A stretch of 64,000 nt of DNA from Calendula officinalis (GCA_963853835.1 OY970827.1:75859734-75923733), one strand, 5' to 3'; positions 1 through 11,575 are shown, counted from the first letter of the stretch. Notes: generated by a model from the sequence alone, not told the origin. Translations and numbers: made by a program.

Positions 1-754
1 CTTGAAGTTGGAGATTACTTTGATCGGAACGTTTGTTTCCAGTTTGATTTGTCGACGAATTTGTTGATTCAGCGAAGACGTAACGTCTCGGAACGTTTTC
101 CGGCGAAGAAGATTCCAACCGGTTTAACTCCGGCACCGGGCCTTCCAAGAAACTATTGCCGGAGATGTTGAAAAACCGGAGGTTTCTAAATGAGCGTAAT
201 GACACCGGTACTTTTCCGGTGAACATGTTGTTGTCGAGCGAAAGTTTTTCGAGGTTTGGAAAGTATTTCAAGAATCCCAAATCGCCTGAAAATTCATTGG
301 TAGAAAGATCAACGATTCGCAGACGGAGGAGCGAAGATAACCCCGCCGGAACTTCGCCGGAAAATCTATTATTACGAAAGTTAAGAATTTCAAGTTTCCG
401 GCAGCCGGAGATTTGAGGTGGAATATGATTAAGTAGATAATTGTTAGGGACAGACAGTATTTTAAGCTCCGACAACTCTCCAATATCCGGCGAGAGAAAA
501 CCTCTTAGCCGTTGACTTTTGAAAACAATTCCGGTGACTTTAAGTGTATATGACTTGTTTGAAACTCTCCGTTCACATAGGACTCCAGCGGTACTGCATA
601 GGTTTTCCTGGCCACTTAGATCGCCGGAGACACCTAAATCTTCAAGGATTGTCAATAGAGCATGGTGTTCGCCGGCGTCTAGGTTTAATCTAGCCTGAAC
701 CAAGAGGTTTATTGTGAAGAAAATGAGTAGTGGGAGGTGAGTAATGGTGGCCAT
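1..754 (-). CDS. SOBIR1: SOBIR1-like leucine-rich-repeat receptor kinase, N-terminal part (partial)
   Basis: Reading the minus strand from the ATG at 754, the frame stays open for 251 codons to the window edge. It shows a signal peptide (residues about 1-21), a cysteine pair in a segment reading LCSTAGVLCERR, and then about four to five leucine-rich repeats. These include SELKILSVPNN, LEILNFRNNRFSGEVP, LRIVDLSTNEFSGDL and NLRFFNISGNSFLEGPVPE. A Ser/Thr/Asn-rich juxtamembrane start follows after RRYVFAEST. Order and wording match SOBIR1 (EVERSHED), the plasma-membrane adaptor kinase that partners LRR receptor-like proteins in immunity and also affects floral organ shedding. The transmembrane helix and kinase domain would lie to the left of the window. 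No intron is seen, as expected for SOBIR1. A TATAAAAC box lies about 67-74 bp upstream of the ATG. What is seen is the ectodomain; kinase activity is inferred. Confidence 0.88.
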   Translation of the reverse strand, partial: MATITHLPLLIFFTINLLVQARLNLDAGEHHALLTILEDLGVSGDLSGQENLCSTAGVLCERRVSNKSYTLKVTGIVFKSQRLRGFLSPDIGELSELKILSVPNNYLLNHIPPQISGCRKLEILNFRNNRFSGEVPAGLSSLLRLRIVDLSTNEFSGDLGFLKYFPNLEKLSLDNNMFTGKVPVSLRSFRNLRFFNISGNSFLEGPVPELNRLESSSPENVPRRYVFAESTNSSTNQTGNKRSDQSNLQLQ

Positions 755-820
755 TTACGGTGGTCAACAGCGGAGATGATGACCGAAGTATATTACCGTT
801 ATAACTAACATCTTGATCTG

Positions 821-828
821 GTTTTATA
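821..828 (-). promoter_or_regulatory. TATA box of the SOBIR1-like gene
   Basis: TATAAAAC on the minus strand, about 67-74 bp upstream of the ATG at 754. Spacing fits a short plant 5' leader. Confidence 0.55.
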
Positions 829-1086
829 AGTATATCGTTACATGCTCTGTATATTTGAAAATGTTAAGTGTGAATATAATATATTTTTCCAATTACAAAA
901 CATGGTCAAACTTGCTTGTTTGAATGTCCTTTTCTTAGACCATGGAAAATTATGTTAAAAAGATATTTTTTTCCTACGTCGTGAAAGGTTAAAATATCAC
1001 TTTACTATATATCACATATAATATTTATAAATATTCAAGAAAGTTATATTAACCCCACTTAATTTATTTACATGTTGATAAAGTGA

Positions 1087-1217
1087 TAAAATCAAACGGC
1101 TTATAACCTGGTAGTATGAAGATGATTAGATATACTACTGTGAGTTCAAGTCCTGGTTATGACAAAAATTGATGTAGATTTAATGTTTATGTGTGTTTGT
1201 CATTAAAAAAAAAGTGA
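1087..1217 (+). mobile_element. tRNA-derived SINE
   Basis: A pol III box A-like segment (ataacctggtagtatgaag, near 1102-1120) is followed about 25 bp later by a box B-like segment (gagttcaagtcctgg, near 1142). The unit ends in gtcattaaaaaaaaagtg. The tail resembles that of the SINE at 13125-13243. No clear target-site duplication was found. Confidence 0.55.
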
Positions 1218-1524
1218 AAAAAACAATAATCATGACATTAGAATTATTGGGAATTTAATGAATATGTTGAGCATAACATAGAAGCGGCAAAATTCGATAA
1301 GACATAAGTCTAACATTTTTTGGGTTATAACATTTGTTCCTACTTATATGTCTATCAATTTAATCATGATAAGTATTAAAAATCAAGAAATGATATAAGA
1401 AAATAGATTGAATAGATTACACATGTCAAATTTAATAGAATATGAGAATATGAGTAGGAAGAAAAAGTATAAACAGATATCATTTCTCTAGAAATAATTA
1501 GGATAGAGTAAAGCTTAATGAGTT

Positions 1525-1968
1525 CGGATCAAACATACGTTGGTCCCTCCAACCTGTTTATAAATTGGGTTGCGTTTGAGTTGGTTTATGTATAAATAAG
1601 TTGACTCGTCAACTCGTTTAGTTTATTACTATTTTTAATCCTCTTATTATTAATTGGATTTAGATTTTGTTACATTTTTATATGAATTTCAGATTTTAAT
1701 TTTTGTTAGTTAATTTACTGAAATCCTATAACGATTAACATTGTATTAGATTTTATTTTTTTATTTATTACAGACCAACATGGTTCTGACATGTTAACCC
1801 ATTTTGACCCACCATCATGTTAAGTTATATGGGTCAAATGAGTCGTGTCTAAATTACAATGTTTTTAATGTGTCCAGTTTAAAGCTGACTTAAAATTCTA
1901 AACATGTCATTTCAGAATTGACTAATTTTATCCTACCAACCCAAGTCCAACCCAATTGTCACCACTAA
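1525..1968. mobile_element. degenerate hAT-type MITE
   Basis: GGGTTGG/GACCC-rich sequence ends in aattgtcaccacta, close to the terminal repeat of the intact hAT-like element at 3698-4263 (ttgtcacccata). The left end is not recognisable, so the left boundary is approximate. Confidence 0.35.
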
Positions 1969-1992
1969 ATTTACTTCATATTATCTTTCCGA

Positions 1993-2182
1993 GAATAAAA
2001 GAAAAGATGTTTACTATTTGTTTTAGTTGTGTTCGTGAGTTAATATAAAGTGAACTACTAAATTTTTGTGAATATGTTGAGCAAAAAAGAATAAAAGAAA
2101 AGATGTTTACTATTTGTTTTAGTTGTGTTCGTGAGTTAATATAAAGTGAACTACTAAATTTTTGTGAATATGTTGAGCAAAA
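1993..2182. repeat. 96-bp tandem duplication
   Basis: Two head-to-tail copies with period 96 (1993-2088 and 2089-2182) are nearly identical by eye. The unit begins gaataaaagaaaagatg and ends gaatatgttgagcaaaa. A related word, gaatatgttgagcataac, occurs at about 1259. The apparent 69-residue reading frame over this region is only the repeat translated twice. Confidence 0.85.
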
Positions 2183-2744
2183 CATAACTTCATATACCGT
2201 TGCTTTTGTTAGTGACGTGTAATTATTATTTAAATGATGTTCATATTTAATTAAACATTTTTACATGTAAAGATACCAATGAGAATTTAATGAAAACAAA
2301 TTCAAAGATCTACCATATCATCATAATATACATCCTATATAATAATATAAATAATAATGCAAATAATAATACCACAGTTGTTAAACTATCTTTATATGTT
2401 ATATTTTAATAAATAACATTCCGGAGCTTCAGTCGTCTGTTTCTGTTTCTGGTGCAAATCCGTCCCTATTAAGGTCAATGTTCGTGTGTAAGATAACTTG
2501 AGTAATTTTTACACTATAATTTTTATTATAATTATCACAATTATTATTTTATATGATTATACAGGTAGCTATAAAATGTGCATTGTCAAGTGTGTAAACT
2601 AAAAGTTGTGGTGTAAAAATAATTTTCTTTCTTAAATTGTCTAATGTCCAAAAGTGGATACATGTAATGAAATCTTTACAGGTATCATTTATGTTTTGAT
2701 TTGGGCGATATGTATGGGGTTGGAGAGACAAATGTACGTCTGCT

Positions 2745-2895
2745 AGTGATCGAGATCGGGAGAATATTTTGCAGGAGGATTTAGTTGCTTTGATCTAAAG
2801 ATTATCGTTAATGTGGATTAACAATAGGAGTAAGGGAGACATCGTAAATTGGCATAATTGGCCAGAGAATCCGTTAGGTTTTGATCCGGATTAAT
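2745..2895 (+). pseudogene. 3' remnant of a LINE-type reverse transcriptase gene
   Basis: The plus strand reads NILQEDLVALI-stop-RLSLMWINNRSK followed by GDIVNWHNWPENPL and a stop. This pattern (WI-NRSK, then a W-rich segment ending NPL) is typical of the extreme C-terminus of plant L1-type ORF2 proteins. An internal stop and the absence of upstream RT motifs show it is a decayed 5'-truncated copy. The assignment rests on a short motif only. Confidence 0.45.
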
Positions 2896-3037
2896 ATTTC
2901 AAATTATAACTTTTTGTATCATGTTGGAGTTGTGTTTTTCTTTCTTTTTGTTTGATTGGGGCCTTTATTAGTAAATTTATCATCAACAAAAATAATAATT
3001 TAAGTTTCTAAATAACTAGAATAAAAATTAAATAATA

Positions 3038-3293
3038 CTCCCTAAATAAAGTTCACATTTCTCTTGGTCACAACTTTTTAGGAATAGTTAGTGGTGGGGT
3101 ATTTGGTATTACTTTTGATTAAAATATAAGGTTTGATTGGAGAGAGAAAATGTGTTTAGGAGATAGTTAGTGGTGAAAGTATTAGTAATAATATTATTAT
3201 ATTAAGTGGGCTCCTTAAGTTTGAGAAATGTAAACTTTATTTAGGGACAAAACTTGAAGGAGAAATGAGATCTTTATTTAGGGACGGAGGGAA
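3038..3293. mobile_element. Stowaway-like (Tc1/mariner) MITE, 'CTCCCTCCGTCCC' family
   Basis: The left end is ctccctaaataaagttcaca and the right end tttatttagggacggaggga, forming an imperfect terminal inverted repeat next to TA. The interior is AT-rich with no reading frame. The same family occurs at 38863-39076 and 62627-62891. Confidence 0.75.
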
Positions 3294-3697
3294 TAATAAA
3301 TAGATAATGGTAAAATATAAAACTAAGAGATATATATAATAGTTTAGAAAATTTGAAATATATAAAAGTAGTTTATATAATATCTATCACTGAAAGTATA
3401 TATAGAATATATAATAGAAATGATTTAAAATAAGTTATAAGAAATCATTTAATAATAAAAATAATAAATGCTATTATTTGAATGGTAAAAAAATATGATT
3501 TATAATACAACAAGTGTAATAACAGCTCTACTCCGCTGAAAATACTTATTCTACGTTTATATGATTTAACAATATTAGAAATACTATAATTGTATCCAAG
3601 ACAATTAAATATTTGTTTGGCTAAAACCTAATTAAAGAAACTAGAACCAATCGAACTAAGATCTTAATTTCTTCCAAATTAATAAATGTACAACAAT

Positions 3698-4263
3698 TAG
3701 GGGTGGCAATTTCTGACCCGACACGAAACCCGACATGAAACCGACACGAAACCCGACATGAAACCGACACGAAAATAAACAGGTTTGGGTTGAGGTAAAA
3801 AATAATTGGGTCAGTCTCGGGTTGAGTCAGCTGACCCGTTTATTAAATAGGTTGGGTTCGGGTCAATGATAATTTAAATGGGTCGGCCCGCCAACCCGTT
3901 TAATTATTAAAATATATATTAAAAAATATATATTTATACTTAATTTATAGTTTACTAGTTAAAACGTAATTAATAGTTAGATAAAAATTAAAAATGTTAC
4001 TTAGTAATTTGGTGTTTAGTATTTTGTTATGAATTTGTGTAATAATAACAGCATTTTGACATGTTTGACCCATTTAATTTGGTTGACCTGATAACCTGTT
4101 TAACCCGTTCTATTAAATAGGTTATATGGGTTAGGTTTGAGTCGAAGTTAAACAGGTTATGGTTGAAATATCTGACCCGTATATATAAAAAAGTCAGTTT
4201 CGGGTTGAACGTTTCTGACCCGCCAACCCGCGAACCCGAACCCGACCTGAATTGTCACCCATA
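3698..4263. mobile_element. hAT-type MITE with 8-bp target-site duplication
   Basis: Terminal repeats are TAGGGGTGGCAA and, inverted, TATGGGTGACAA. The flanking 8-bp direct repeat is acaacaat (3690-3697 and 4264-4271). The 566-bp body is rich in GGGT/ACCC words such as gacccg and gggttcgggt, and has a short tandem repeat of a cgacacgaaaccc unit near its left end. It carries no transposase. Confidence 0.85.
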
Positions 4264-4689
4264 ACAACAATGATATGTAAAAGTTATATGTAGAAAATCA
4301 TAATTTTATCTGAAGGTAAAGAGATTACTTTAAGAAAAATATTTGATAAAAAATACAACTGAAAATATATAAGTACATATAAAATGTGTATATATTATAT
4401 CTATAACATTGAATACATACTTTTACAACACGCCATAACACGTTGACAATCAACCTCAACAAATATAAACTTTCATCCACGTAATACAAGAAAAGGTATT
4501 GTATTATAAATATAACATTTCATGTCGGTTATAAAGAGATAAATCTATGATTGTATTGGCTAACTATATTTTATTTTATCAGTCACTTTTACACCATATA
4601 ATTTACATTATGTATCATATCAAATCGAGGTTAGTAAGATAAATATTAAAAAAGAAAATTTGCCTTGGCGTTGAATGAAGTGTTACGAA

Positions 4690-5383
4690 TAGGCCTGGTA
4701 ATGGAGCGGGTTTAGAGCGGATCGACCTTGATCCAAACCCTTTTAACAAATTTCAAATGATGATCCAAACCCGATCTGAGATCCGCAGGGTCTTGAAAAA
4801 TCGAACCCATACCCTTATCCACCAAATTAGCGGATATCCGACCCTTTTACCCGATCCATTTACCGTACACGATTCTTGATTTTAATTTGTAAAATGGTTG
4901 TCAATTTGAATATTTTATATATGAGTTTTACTAATATGTACCTTGAGGCATACAATAAGAAATATTAAATATCTATTTTACCCTTATATTAAATCTTAAT
5001 TTTCCTCATTTTTCAATTTTAGCAAGAGCATATTTGGTATAACACATAAATTTAATAGTTCAATAATGACAAATTACGTTAGTTAAAGAAATTTTGGCTC
5101 ATTAAATGCATGTTAACATGTATCACATTATAGAAAAAAACTTTTTATATATAATTTTTGTAGTCAGCAACTCAGCAGTAAATCAATTAATAAAATTGTA
5201 ATTGGAACCATGATTTTTAACTTCTAACTCTTAATTTCTATCAATACCCGACCCTTTTAGGAAAAGGGTTAACGGGTATGGGTCGTTAACGGGTAAGCGA
5301 ATCACAAACTATGATCTAAACGCATTTAATTCATGCGGGTTCAGATCGGATCAGGGTCAAAACCCACTCCATTGCCAGGTCTA
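4690..5383. mobile_element. hAT-type MITE with 8-bp target-site duplication
   Basis: Termini are TAGGCCTGGTAATGGAGCGG and, inverted, TAGACCTGGCAATGGAGTGG. The flanking repeats gttacgaa (4682-4689) and gttatgaa (5384-5391) agree at 7 of 8 positions. The 694-bp body has subterminal acccgatcc and gggtatgggt words. A decayed copy in reverse orientation lies at about 24290-24885. Confidence 0.85.
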
Positions 5384-5557
5384 GTTATGAATGACATTAA
5401 CAATAGTTTTTAATTTTCCTATGAATTTATACATAAGAATACAAACATATAAATAGAAAACCTTCCCTTTTATAGAACATAAGAAATTTAAAAGTATACC
5501 TTGACGTTGTCTGGAGTGTTTGAATGGCATTCGCTGGATTAGTTTTTGTTCCACATA

Positions 5558-5871
5558 CTTCCTCCGATTCAAAATAAGTGATACACTTTCCTTTTTGGGG
5601 TGATTCAAAATAAGTGATACACTTTGAAAAGTTTCCTTATTTGGCAAAAAAAATGGGACCCACACCCACTAACTATCTACTTTGACTAAGTAAAATGACC
5701 CCTATACCCTTACTTTTTTACTTTTAAACATCATTAACATTAGTTTATTCAAAAGGTGTGGGACCCATTCTCCACTAACCATCCAATTAATCTAATTTAA
5801 CCATCATTATAATCTTTTGCCTCAAAAACCGTGAAACCCCAAGTGTATCACTTATTTTGAATCGGAGGAAG
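5558..5871. mobile_element. Stowaway-like MITE, 'CTTCCTCCGATTC' family
   Basis: A 314-bp element with inverted termini cttcctccgattcaaaataa (direct on the left, inverted on the right), flanked by TA on both sides. The word attcaaaataagtgatacac is repeated just inside the left end. Further copies lie at 12099, 29236, 38504 and 55910, a diverged one at 32963-33375, and a single end at 11394-11455. Confidence 0.85.
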
Positions 5872-5879
5872 TATAATTT

Positions 5880-8270
5880 TTTCAAAAAAATCTAATAATA
5901 CGGTTAAGAAAAATCACATCTCTAAAAATCACTAGCTAGGTGAGTGGTTTATTTCAATACTTATACAATAATAAATTTAATAACTTTTGAATTATAGTAG
6001 TAAAATCGGTGTTAATCCGGACACCAAATGACACATTCAGCTTTTGCAACATTAGCGCTCCAACTGATACCCAAATGACATATTCATATCAACCTACCTC
6101 CTCCATGCCAACTTACTACACCAAATATGGATTTATAGGACTTCGGTTGGTGTTCTATAAAATAAGTTTGTAGGATCCTTAATCTAATAAGACCAATATA
6201 AAAGTGTCCCTACTAAGAGGATTGTAATAGACGACTAGGACACCTATAAGTGTTCTAATAAATACCAATTTTATAAAACTAATTCTTTAGTCCCATAAAA
6301 TTACCTTTTACTACAAAAATAGCGTCCAATTAGAGATAGGATGTTCTATTGTGTTATAATTTATGCTTATCATTATATTATGTTTTGGGACATATTCACA
6401 TGCCCTAATAATATTTTTCTAACGACATGATTGCCGTCTTAATAAACTATGTAATAGGATATTTTATAGCGTTCTAATGTATATTTACCCTTCTGTTATG
6501 TTTTGGTACACATTCATGCATCCTAAAAGCTATTTTATAAGATGAAACAGTATGTTGCAATAATATTGTTTATGTACCAAAAAAGGGTCCTAAGGTTTCC
6601 ATAAAAGATTTTTTAGGACCTCATTCAAGTGTTAACATGAATTTCCTATATAATATAGCAATCCATGTTGTCTCATAAATACAACTAAATAACACCAATA
6701 GCGTCTTATTAAGTCATATCATAGGATACTTCTCTCGTTTGTAACACAATGATCATTCTTACGAAAGATTCTAACTGAACATGATTCAAAACTAATAATA
6801 TTAAAAATAAAAAAATTACTCAGAACTGCAAATATTGAAAAATCATGGAAAGTTAATAAAGTATTCTAACATCTAGAAGTTAATAAAGTATTCTAACATC
6901 TCCTTCGGTTTGGAGAAGGAGAAGGAGATGATGGTTTGATGTATTTTAGTGAATATTAATATTTTATGTATAAAATATTAAGTAAAATTAGTGTTGACAA
7001 GAATATGTCAGTCGATTGTCAGCTACCGTAATATTAATTTGGCAACAGTTGAAATGTAGTAGTAACAATAGTTAAGAGCGGTCTTAAGCACCTCCACCCT
7101 CAATCGAATTCCAGTTTGGTCCGGCAAATTTTTATTTAAATTTAGTCTCCACCGTCTAAGCTTTTAATTTATAATTTATTTAGTCAGTTAGTTTTAACTT
7201 TTGTTATCTTAATAATTAACATTTTATGATTTAATTACAAGTCAAAGATTTTGTTTTGACCATTCAATAAAAAGTGACGATTTGCGGGATGGTGATTGCA
7301 TACTTCTTGGTTCATTGATAGTATAACAAATCTTGTTAGTAAATGAATAGACTTGAACAAGTACTCATGATTACAATTAACAAGTAATGCTTCAAATCCT
7401 CTCCTATATATGAGGCTACACATGATGACTTCATGCCACATCATCACAACGCCGGCTTTTGATTGGTGTACAATGCCACGTGTAATTCTGGCATTGGTCC
7501 ATTCATTCCTCATAAACTTCTCTCTTCACCCGTAATTGTAGGCTTTATTTTTGGAAAAGATGCATTCTTGATAGGAACGTAGTTATTGTAAACCGGATTT
7601 ACAGGCAACGATATCCTGTCAAAACATGAATTAAAATAAATAGTAATTCTAAAGAATCAACACAATTAATTATCATTCCTATTTTAAATTTCAAAACAAT
7701 AAATTTAAAAAACTTTTTTATTACTTACCAAGAGCCAGGAGTAATCTATTCCTTTTTTGAAATCAAATCTTATGCCAAAACCCGAATGTAAAATTCAAAA
7801 CCCATCCACCCCTATATAAAGTGCATATCATAGGGTCGAAGAATGTCAAGTTTCACCCCTGCATGTTTAATTGAAAAGTCAGTTTAAAATTATCTAATTT
7901 TTTAACAAATATTCCAAAACAAAATTACTTAATTATTATAACCATTAATATTTCATTTAATATTTTCAAACTTTCCTAATGTTTTGGTAAAATATTAATG
8001 GTCGATTAAAACATGAATAATTTAATTATTAATAATTGCCATAACTAATTCGCACATATTTGGGAATGATTTATATATATATCCCTAAATTAGAGCATAT
8101 TACTTAAGTATATAATCATTAACATAATGTTATATATAAACACTGTATTATGTTTTATTAATATAATAACAAAATTGTTGTAAAATTTTTATTATATTTT
8201 CGTAAAAGTTTATAAAAAATAAAATTAAAGGGAAAGTATTATAAACCGCAAATTACTTTGTATCTTCAGT
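5880..8270. other. non-genic stretch with a possible CACTA terminus and a small duplication
   Basis: No gene is recognised. At about 6309 the sequence tactacaaaaatagcgtcc resembles a CACTA terminal repeat. The following 450 bp holds scattered short words (aggat, gcgttcta, gtccta, tcctaa) like subterminal repeats, but no matching right end was found. At 6851-6901 a 27-bp unit beginning agttaataaagtattct is duplicated. The remainder is AT-rich sequence directly upstream of the RPA70-like gene. Confidence 0.4.
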
Positions 8271-10960
8271 ATGAATACCAACACCGACAAAGGAAAAGCT
8301 AAGCTGAACTACCAGAAAACACCAAATTCCTCTGGCGGCAATCTGAGGCGTTTGGCAAGTTCAGGTATATCAATAGGGTCCCGAAGATTCCGTCCCACTG
8401 AAAATTCAACACAAAGTCCTGTTAACATGGAAACAACCCAAGGTAAATAAATTACATACATACATTTTTTAATTATTTAGTATATAAGATTATTAATTTC
8501 TAAATGTTTATTTCATAAACCTTCAAACAGAAAACCATTACACCAATAGGGAAAATAGATGCGGGGTTACGGAACATATCTGTTCGGGGGAGATGTCTTT
8601 CAATCTGGCATTCCCACCGTAAAAACGAACCGCATAACCCATATTCTCTAGACTTAGTTCTGCATGATGATCAGGTATTTGCTGTCAATACATCATATAA
8701 CTTTTTGTGCAATTGATTTAATTAAAACATGCTTAAATTTTGAAATTTAACAGAATGATCGAATCCAAATTTGGATTAAAAGAGAGTTCATGCATAAGTT
8801 CGAGCCGCTTTTCGAGGAAGGAAAGTGTTATGAGATTTCAAACTTCATTATTTATCAGAATACTGGAATTTACCCTTTATTACCACATAAGTATAAACTT
8901 GCATTTGGGTTCAACACAACTGTTACTCGAATTGATCAAATTGATGACAATTTGTATAGTTTACTGCTCGAACCGTATACTGAGATTAAGTCGGCAGATC
9001 GTACTTATGCTGAAAAAGACGTTGTTGGTATGTCCTACTTATATTTTAAATTTAACTTTTATATAATATTTTTATCGCATGGATATATTTAATTTATACA
9101 TACTGCTTTCAAATATTTTAATCTGTTTCAGATGTTATTGGCTCTGTTGTTGGGATTATGGAGATTGTAAAGGTACCCACGCAAAGTGGTATGAAATTTC
9201 GACGTACTGTTGTGGTCGAGGATAACATGTACATACTACTGACATACATATTTATATACATATGAATTATTTTAAGATATTTATATATAATTAATTAAAA
9301 AATAAAAACAGGGGAGAACAGCTTGATTTAACATTTTGGGAAGAGTGGGCCACGATGCTGAATGATTATGCCACTGATCCAGAAAAATTGGACATTTTGT
9401 CGTGTTACTACAGCTTGGAAAGGTTAAGTACTTTAAAGGTATGATTTATAGCAAAAATTCACACTTAAAAAAATCATGTAATTTGATTCAGTTTTTTAAT
9501 TAAAAATAATCAATTGAAGTATTACTCTTTTTTTAAATTACGTGATATACGTGCCCAAATCCCTAATACAAAGCAAATTCTTTTTTTTTTGTTAATTGTT
9601 TTTGTTACACACACGATGCAGAGGCACCGGCGGTCCATAACGCTTTGTTCGGAACAAAGATAATTATTGATCAGGATCACCCCGCTATTCTTGCATTTAA
9701 AACAGAGTGAGTAACATTTATTATTGTCAAATAAATGTTTTTAAAAACCATAATTAGTTTAACATTTCTGGTTGGTTTATAATTGTATTTCAGTGCTGAA
9801 AATCAGGAGGATTATGATCCAAACCAATTCAAAATTGAGTTCTTCACACCTGATGCTAAAGTGGTTACCGTATCAGATTTCTTTAGGGGTTCGGTTAAAA
9901 GCATGGTGGCTCATATTCGTCAGATTCAACAGGTATGTAAAACCATTATTCCAATAACTAATACAATAATACATCTACCTACTGATGGTTTCATTTAATT
10001 TACTCTCACGTTAATTTAAAATATACAGGATTCCCACTGCATCGTCTTTGCAACCATTCATTGTGTACACGAACAAATGGGATGGTCTTATATAGCATGC
10101 AAGGAGTGCACCAAAAAAGTGAAAGTAAGATCAGCAAATAATCGCCATACTACTTACGAATGCGACGACTGTGGGGCAGTACAAACCGTTTCAAGGTAAG
10201 ATTTCCCTGAATTGACGAAAATTTGAATCTCAACCATAATGACACGTTATCTCCCTATTTTTACTGTTTATAATTTTTTTATTAACAGGTTTAGGGTGGT
10301 TGTAACAGTCATCGATGAGACTGGTACGGCACAAGTTGTGTTTTTCAACAGTTATGTTCACAAGTTGACCGGCCTTAGTGTCTGGGACTTAATTGACAAA
10401 TACGGAAAGGATCCTTCCAAGTACTACCCCGATGAGTTGAATATCATCCTCGGTAAAAAATTACTGTTAAAGTTGTGGTATTCTAAAGAAAACCATGGCA
10501 ATAATAACCACACCTACCGATGTGATGGTATGTCTGAGGATCCTCAACTCATCAAGCATTTCAAACAAAATTTATTGTAGACCGTGTAGTAGCTGATGTT
10601 GTGGATGAGGTAACCTTATGCTACTGTATATTTTATGCAAAAACATAATTATACTCAAATTTGTATTATTTTAATAATTATTTGAGTATCTTTTTTCAGC
10701 CGGAGGAAGAGCCGTTGGAGGATTTCAACACGCCTTCAAACTTGATAAGGAAGGTTAGCATGGCTGATGATAGTGTCAAACGTGTGCTCGACATGCACAC
10801 ACCTTCTTCATGTGATGGGGCTTCTGGCAGCGGCACTTCGAGTAATAAGATACGCCGTGTCTTTATTAATCTAGATGATCTAGACACGGATTCTGAAGAT
10901 GAAAAGGCTAACAAAAGCTCTGAGGGGGTAGTTTACAAAGAAGTCTTATTTCGTTTGTAA
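8271..10960 (+). CDS. RPA70-like single-strand-DNA-binding protein, Helitron-associated, with a frameshifted C-terminus
   Basis: Splice-compatible exons are 8271-8442, 8550-8674, 8754-9027, 9132-9228, 9312-9438, 9624-9706, 9794-9932, 10029-10195 and 10289-10580, giving 491 residues to a TAG. The protein has OB-fold segments typical of plant RPA large subunits: SLDLVLHDDQNDRIQIWIKR, a central MEIVKVPTQSG...VVVEDN, and EQLDLTFWEEWA. A C-terminal zinc OB domain carries two CxxC pairs at about 363/366 and 384/387. RPA70 coats single-stranded DNA in replication and repair; copies of this type are often carried by plant Helitrons. Beyond the TAG another frame (FIVDRVVADVVDE) runs to a donor at 10610 and joins in phase to an acidic exon from 10700 to 10960. 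A one-base loss near 10570-10577 has therefore probably cut off the natural tail. The exon 1/2 junction and the start are my best fit. Confidence 0.75.
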
Positions 10961-11089
10961 ATTTTATGTAACATTTCTTAATGTATCGATTTTTCTACCA
11001 ATTTATCATTACAGCTACAGCATTATTATGTCATTTGTAAAACTATTAATCTTTGTTGGGATTTTACTACATACTAAATTTTGAAGCAT

Positions 11090-11119
11090 ACCCGCCCATC
11101 GGGCGGGTTATGTAGCTAG
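11090..11119 (+). mobile_element. Helitron 3' terminus
   Basis: A perfect GC-rich hairpin (stem acccgccc / gggcgggt, 11090-11108) is followed after a short spacer by CTAG (11116-11119) and then T. Hairpin, CTRR and T-side insertion are the hallmarks of a Helitron 3' end. It lies about 160 bp past the end of the RPA70-like gene in the same orientation. The matching 5' TC end was not located. Confidence 0.7.
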
Positions 11120-11393
11120 TAATACATATATAATCTTTAATTTGACATATTGATTTAAAATACTTAATTATTAAAATAAGTAAATTAAATATTATTCGTT
11201 TTTATGCAATAAGTGTATTTTTTAATTTTTGATGTAATAATTTAAAATCACCATGACTAATTTTTTAATAAATTGTTTACACTCTGGGTGCTCTTATTAC
11301 TCTTGTATACATTTCTCATACACAAAGCTGCACTATGAACAGTAATAGTTAATGGGTGAGTATCTCACTTTTTTTGCGTAAATTTTCAAAGAA

Positions 11394-11455
11394 CTTATTT
11401 TGAATCACTTCAAAAAAGAAAGTGTATCACTTATTTTGAATCGAAGGAAGTATAA
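11394..11455. mobile_element. single terminus of the 'CTTCCTCCGATTC' MITE family
   Basis: The right-hand end only: a gaatcacttcaaaaaagaaa segment, then gtgtatcacttattttgaat and cgaaggaagta. No internal region or left terminus is present. Confidence 0.6.
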
Positions 11456-11469
11456 AAAGGCGTATGGAA

Positions 11470-11575
11470 AGCTATAGCAATTGAATCTTATAGATGCGGC
11501 TGGATAAAGTCCATCACTTCTGCAGTTGAAACCCACGTTCAAATCCTATCCTTGGCAATTAGTCTTTTTTCTTTT
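11470..11575 (+). mobile_element. possible tRNA-derived SINE
   Basis: A box B-like segment (cacgttcaaatcct, near 11532) follows a possible box A (gcggctggataaagtcc, near 11496), and the unit runs into a T-rich end. No target-site duplication is visible. Weak support. Confidence 0.3.

Noticed and set aside
7235..7513. 92-codon minus-strand frame
   Set aside because: No motif, no neighbouring exons and AT-rich composition; probably chance.
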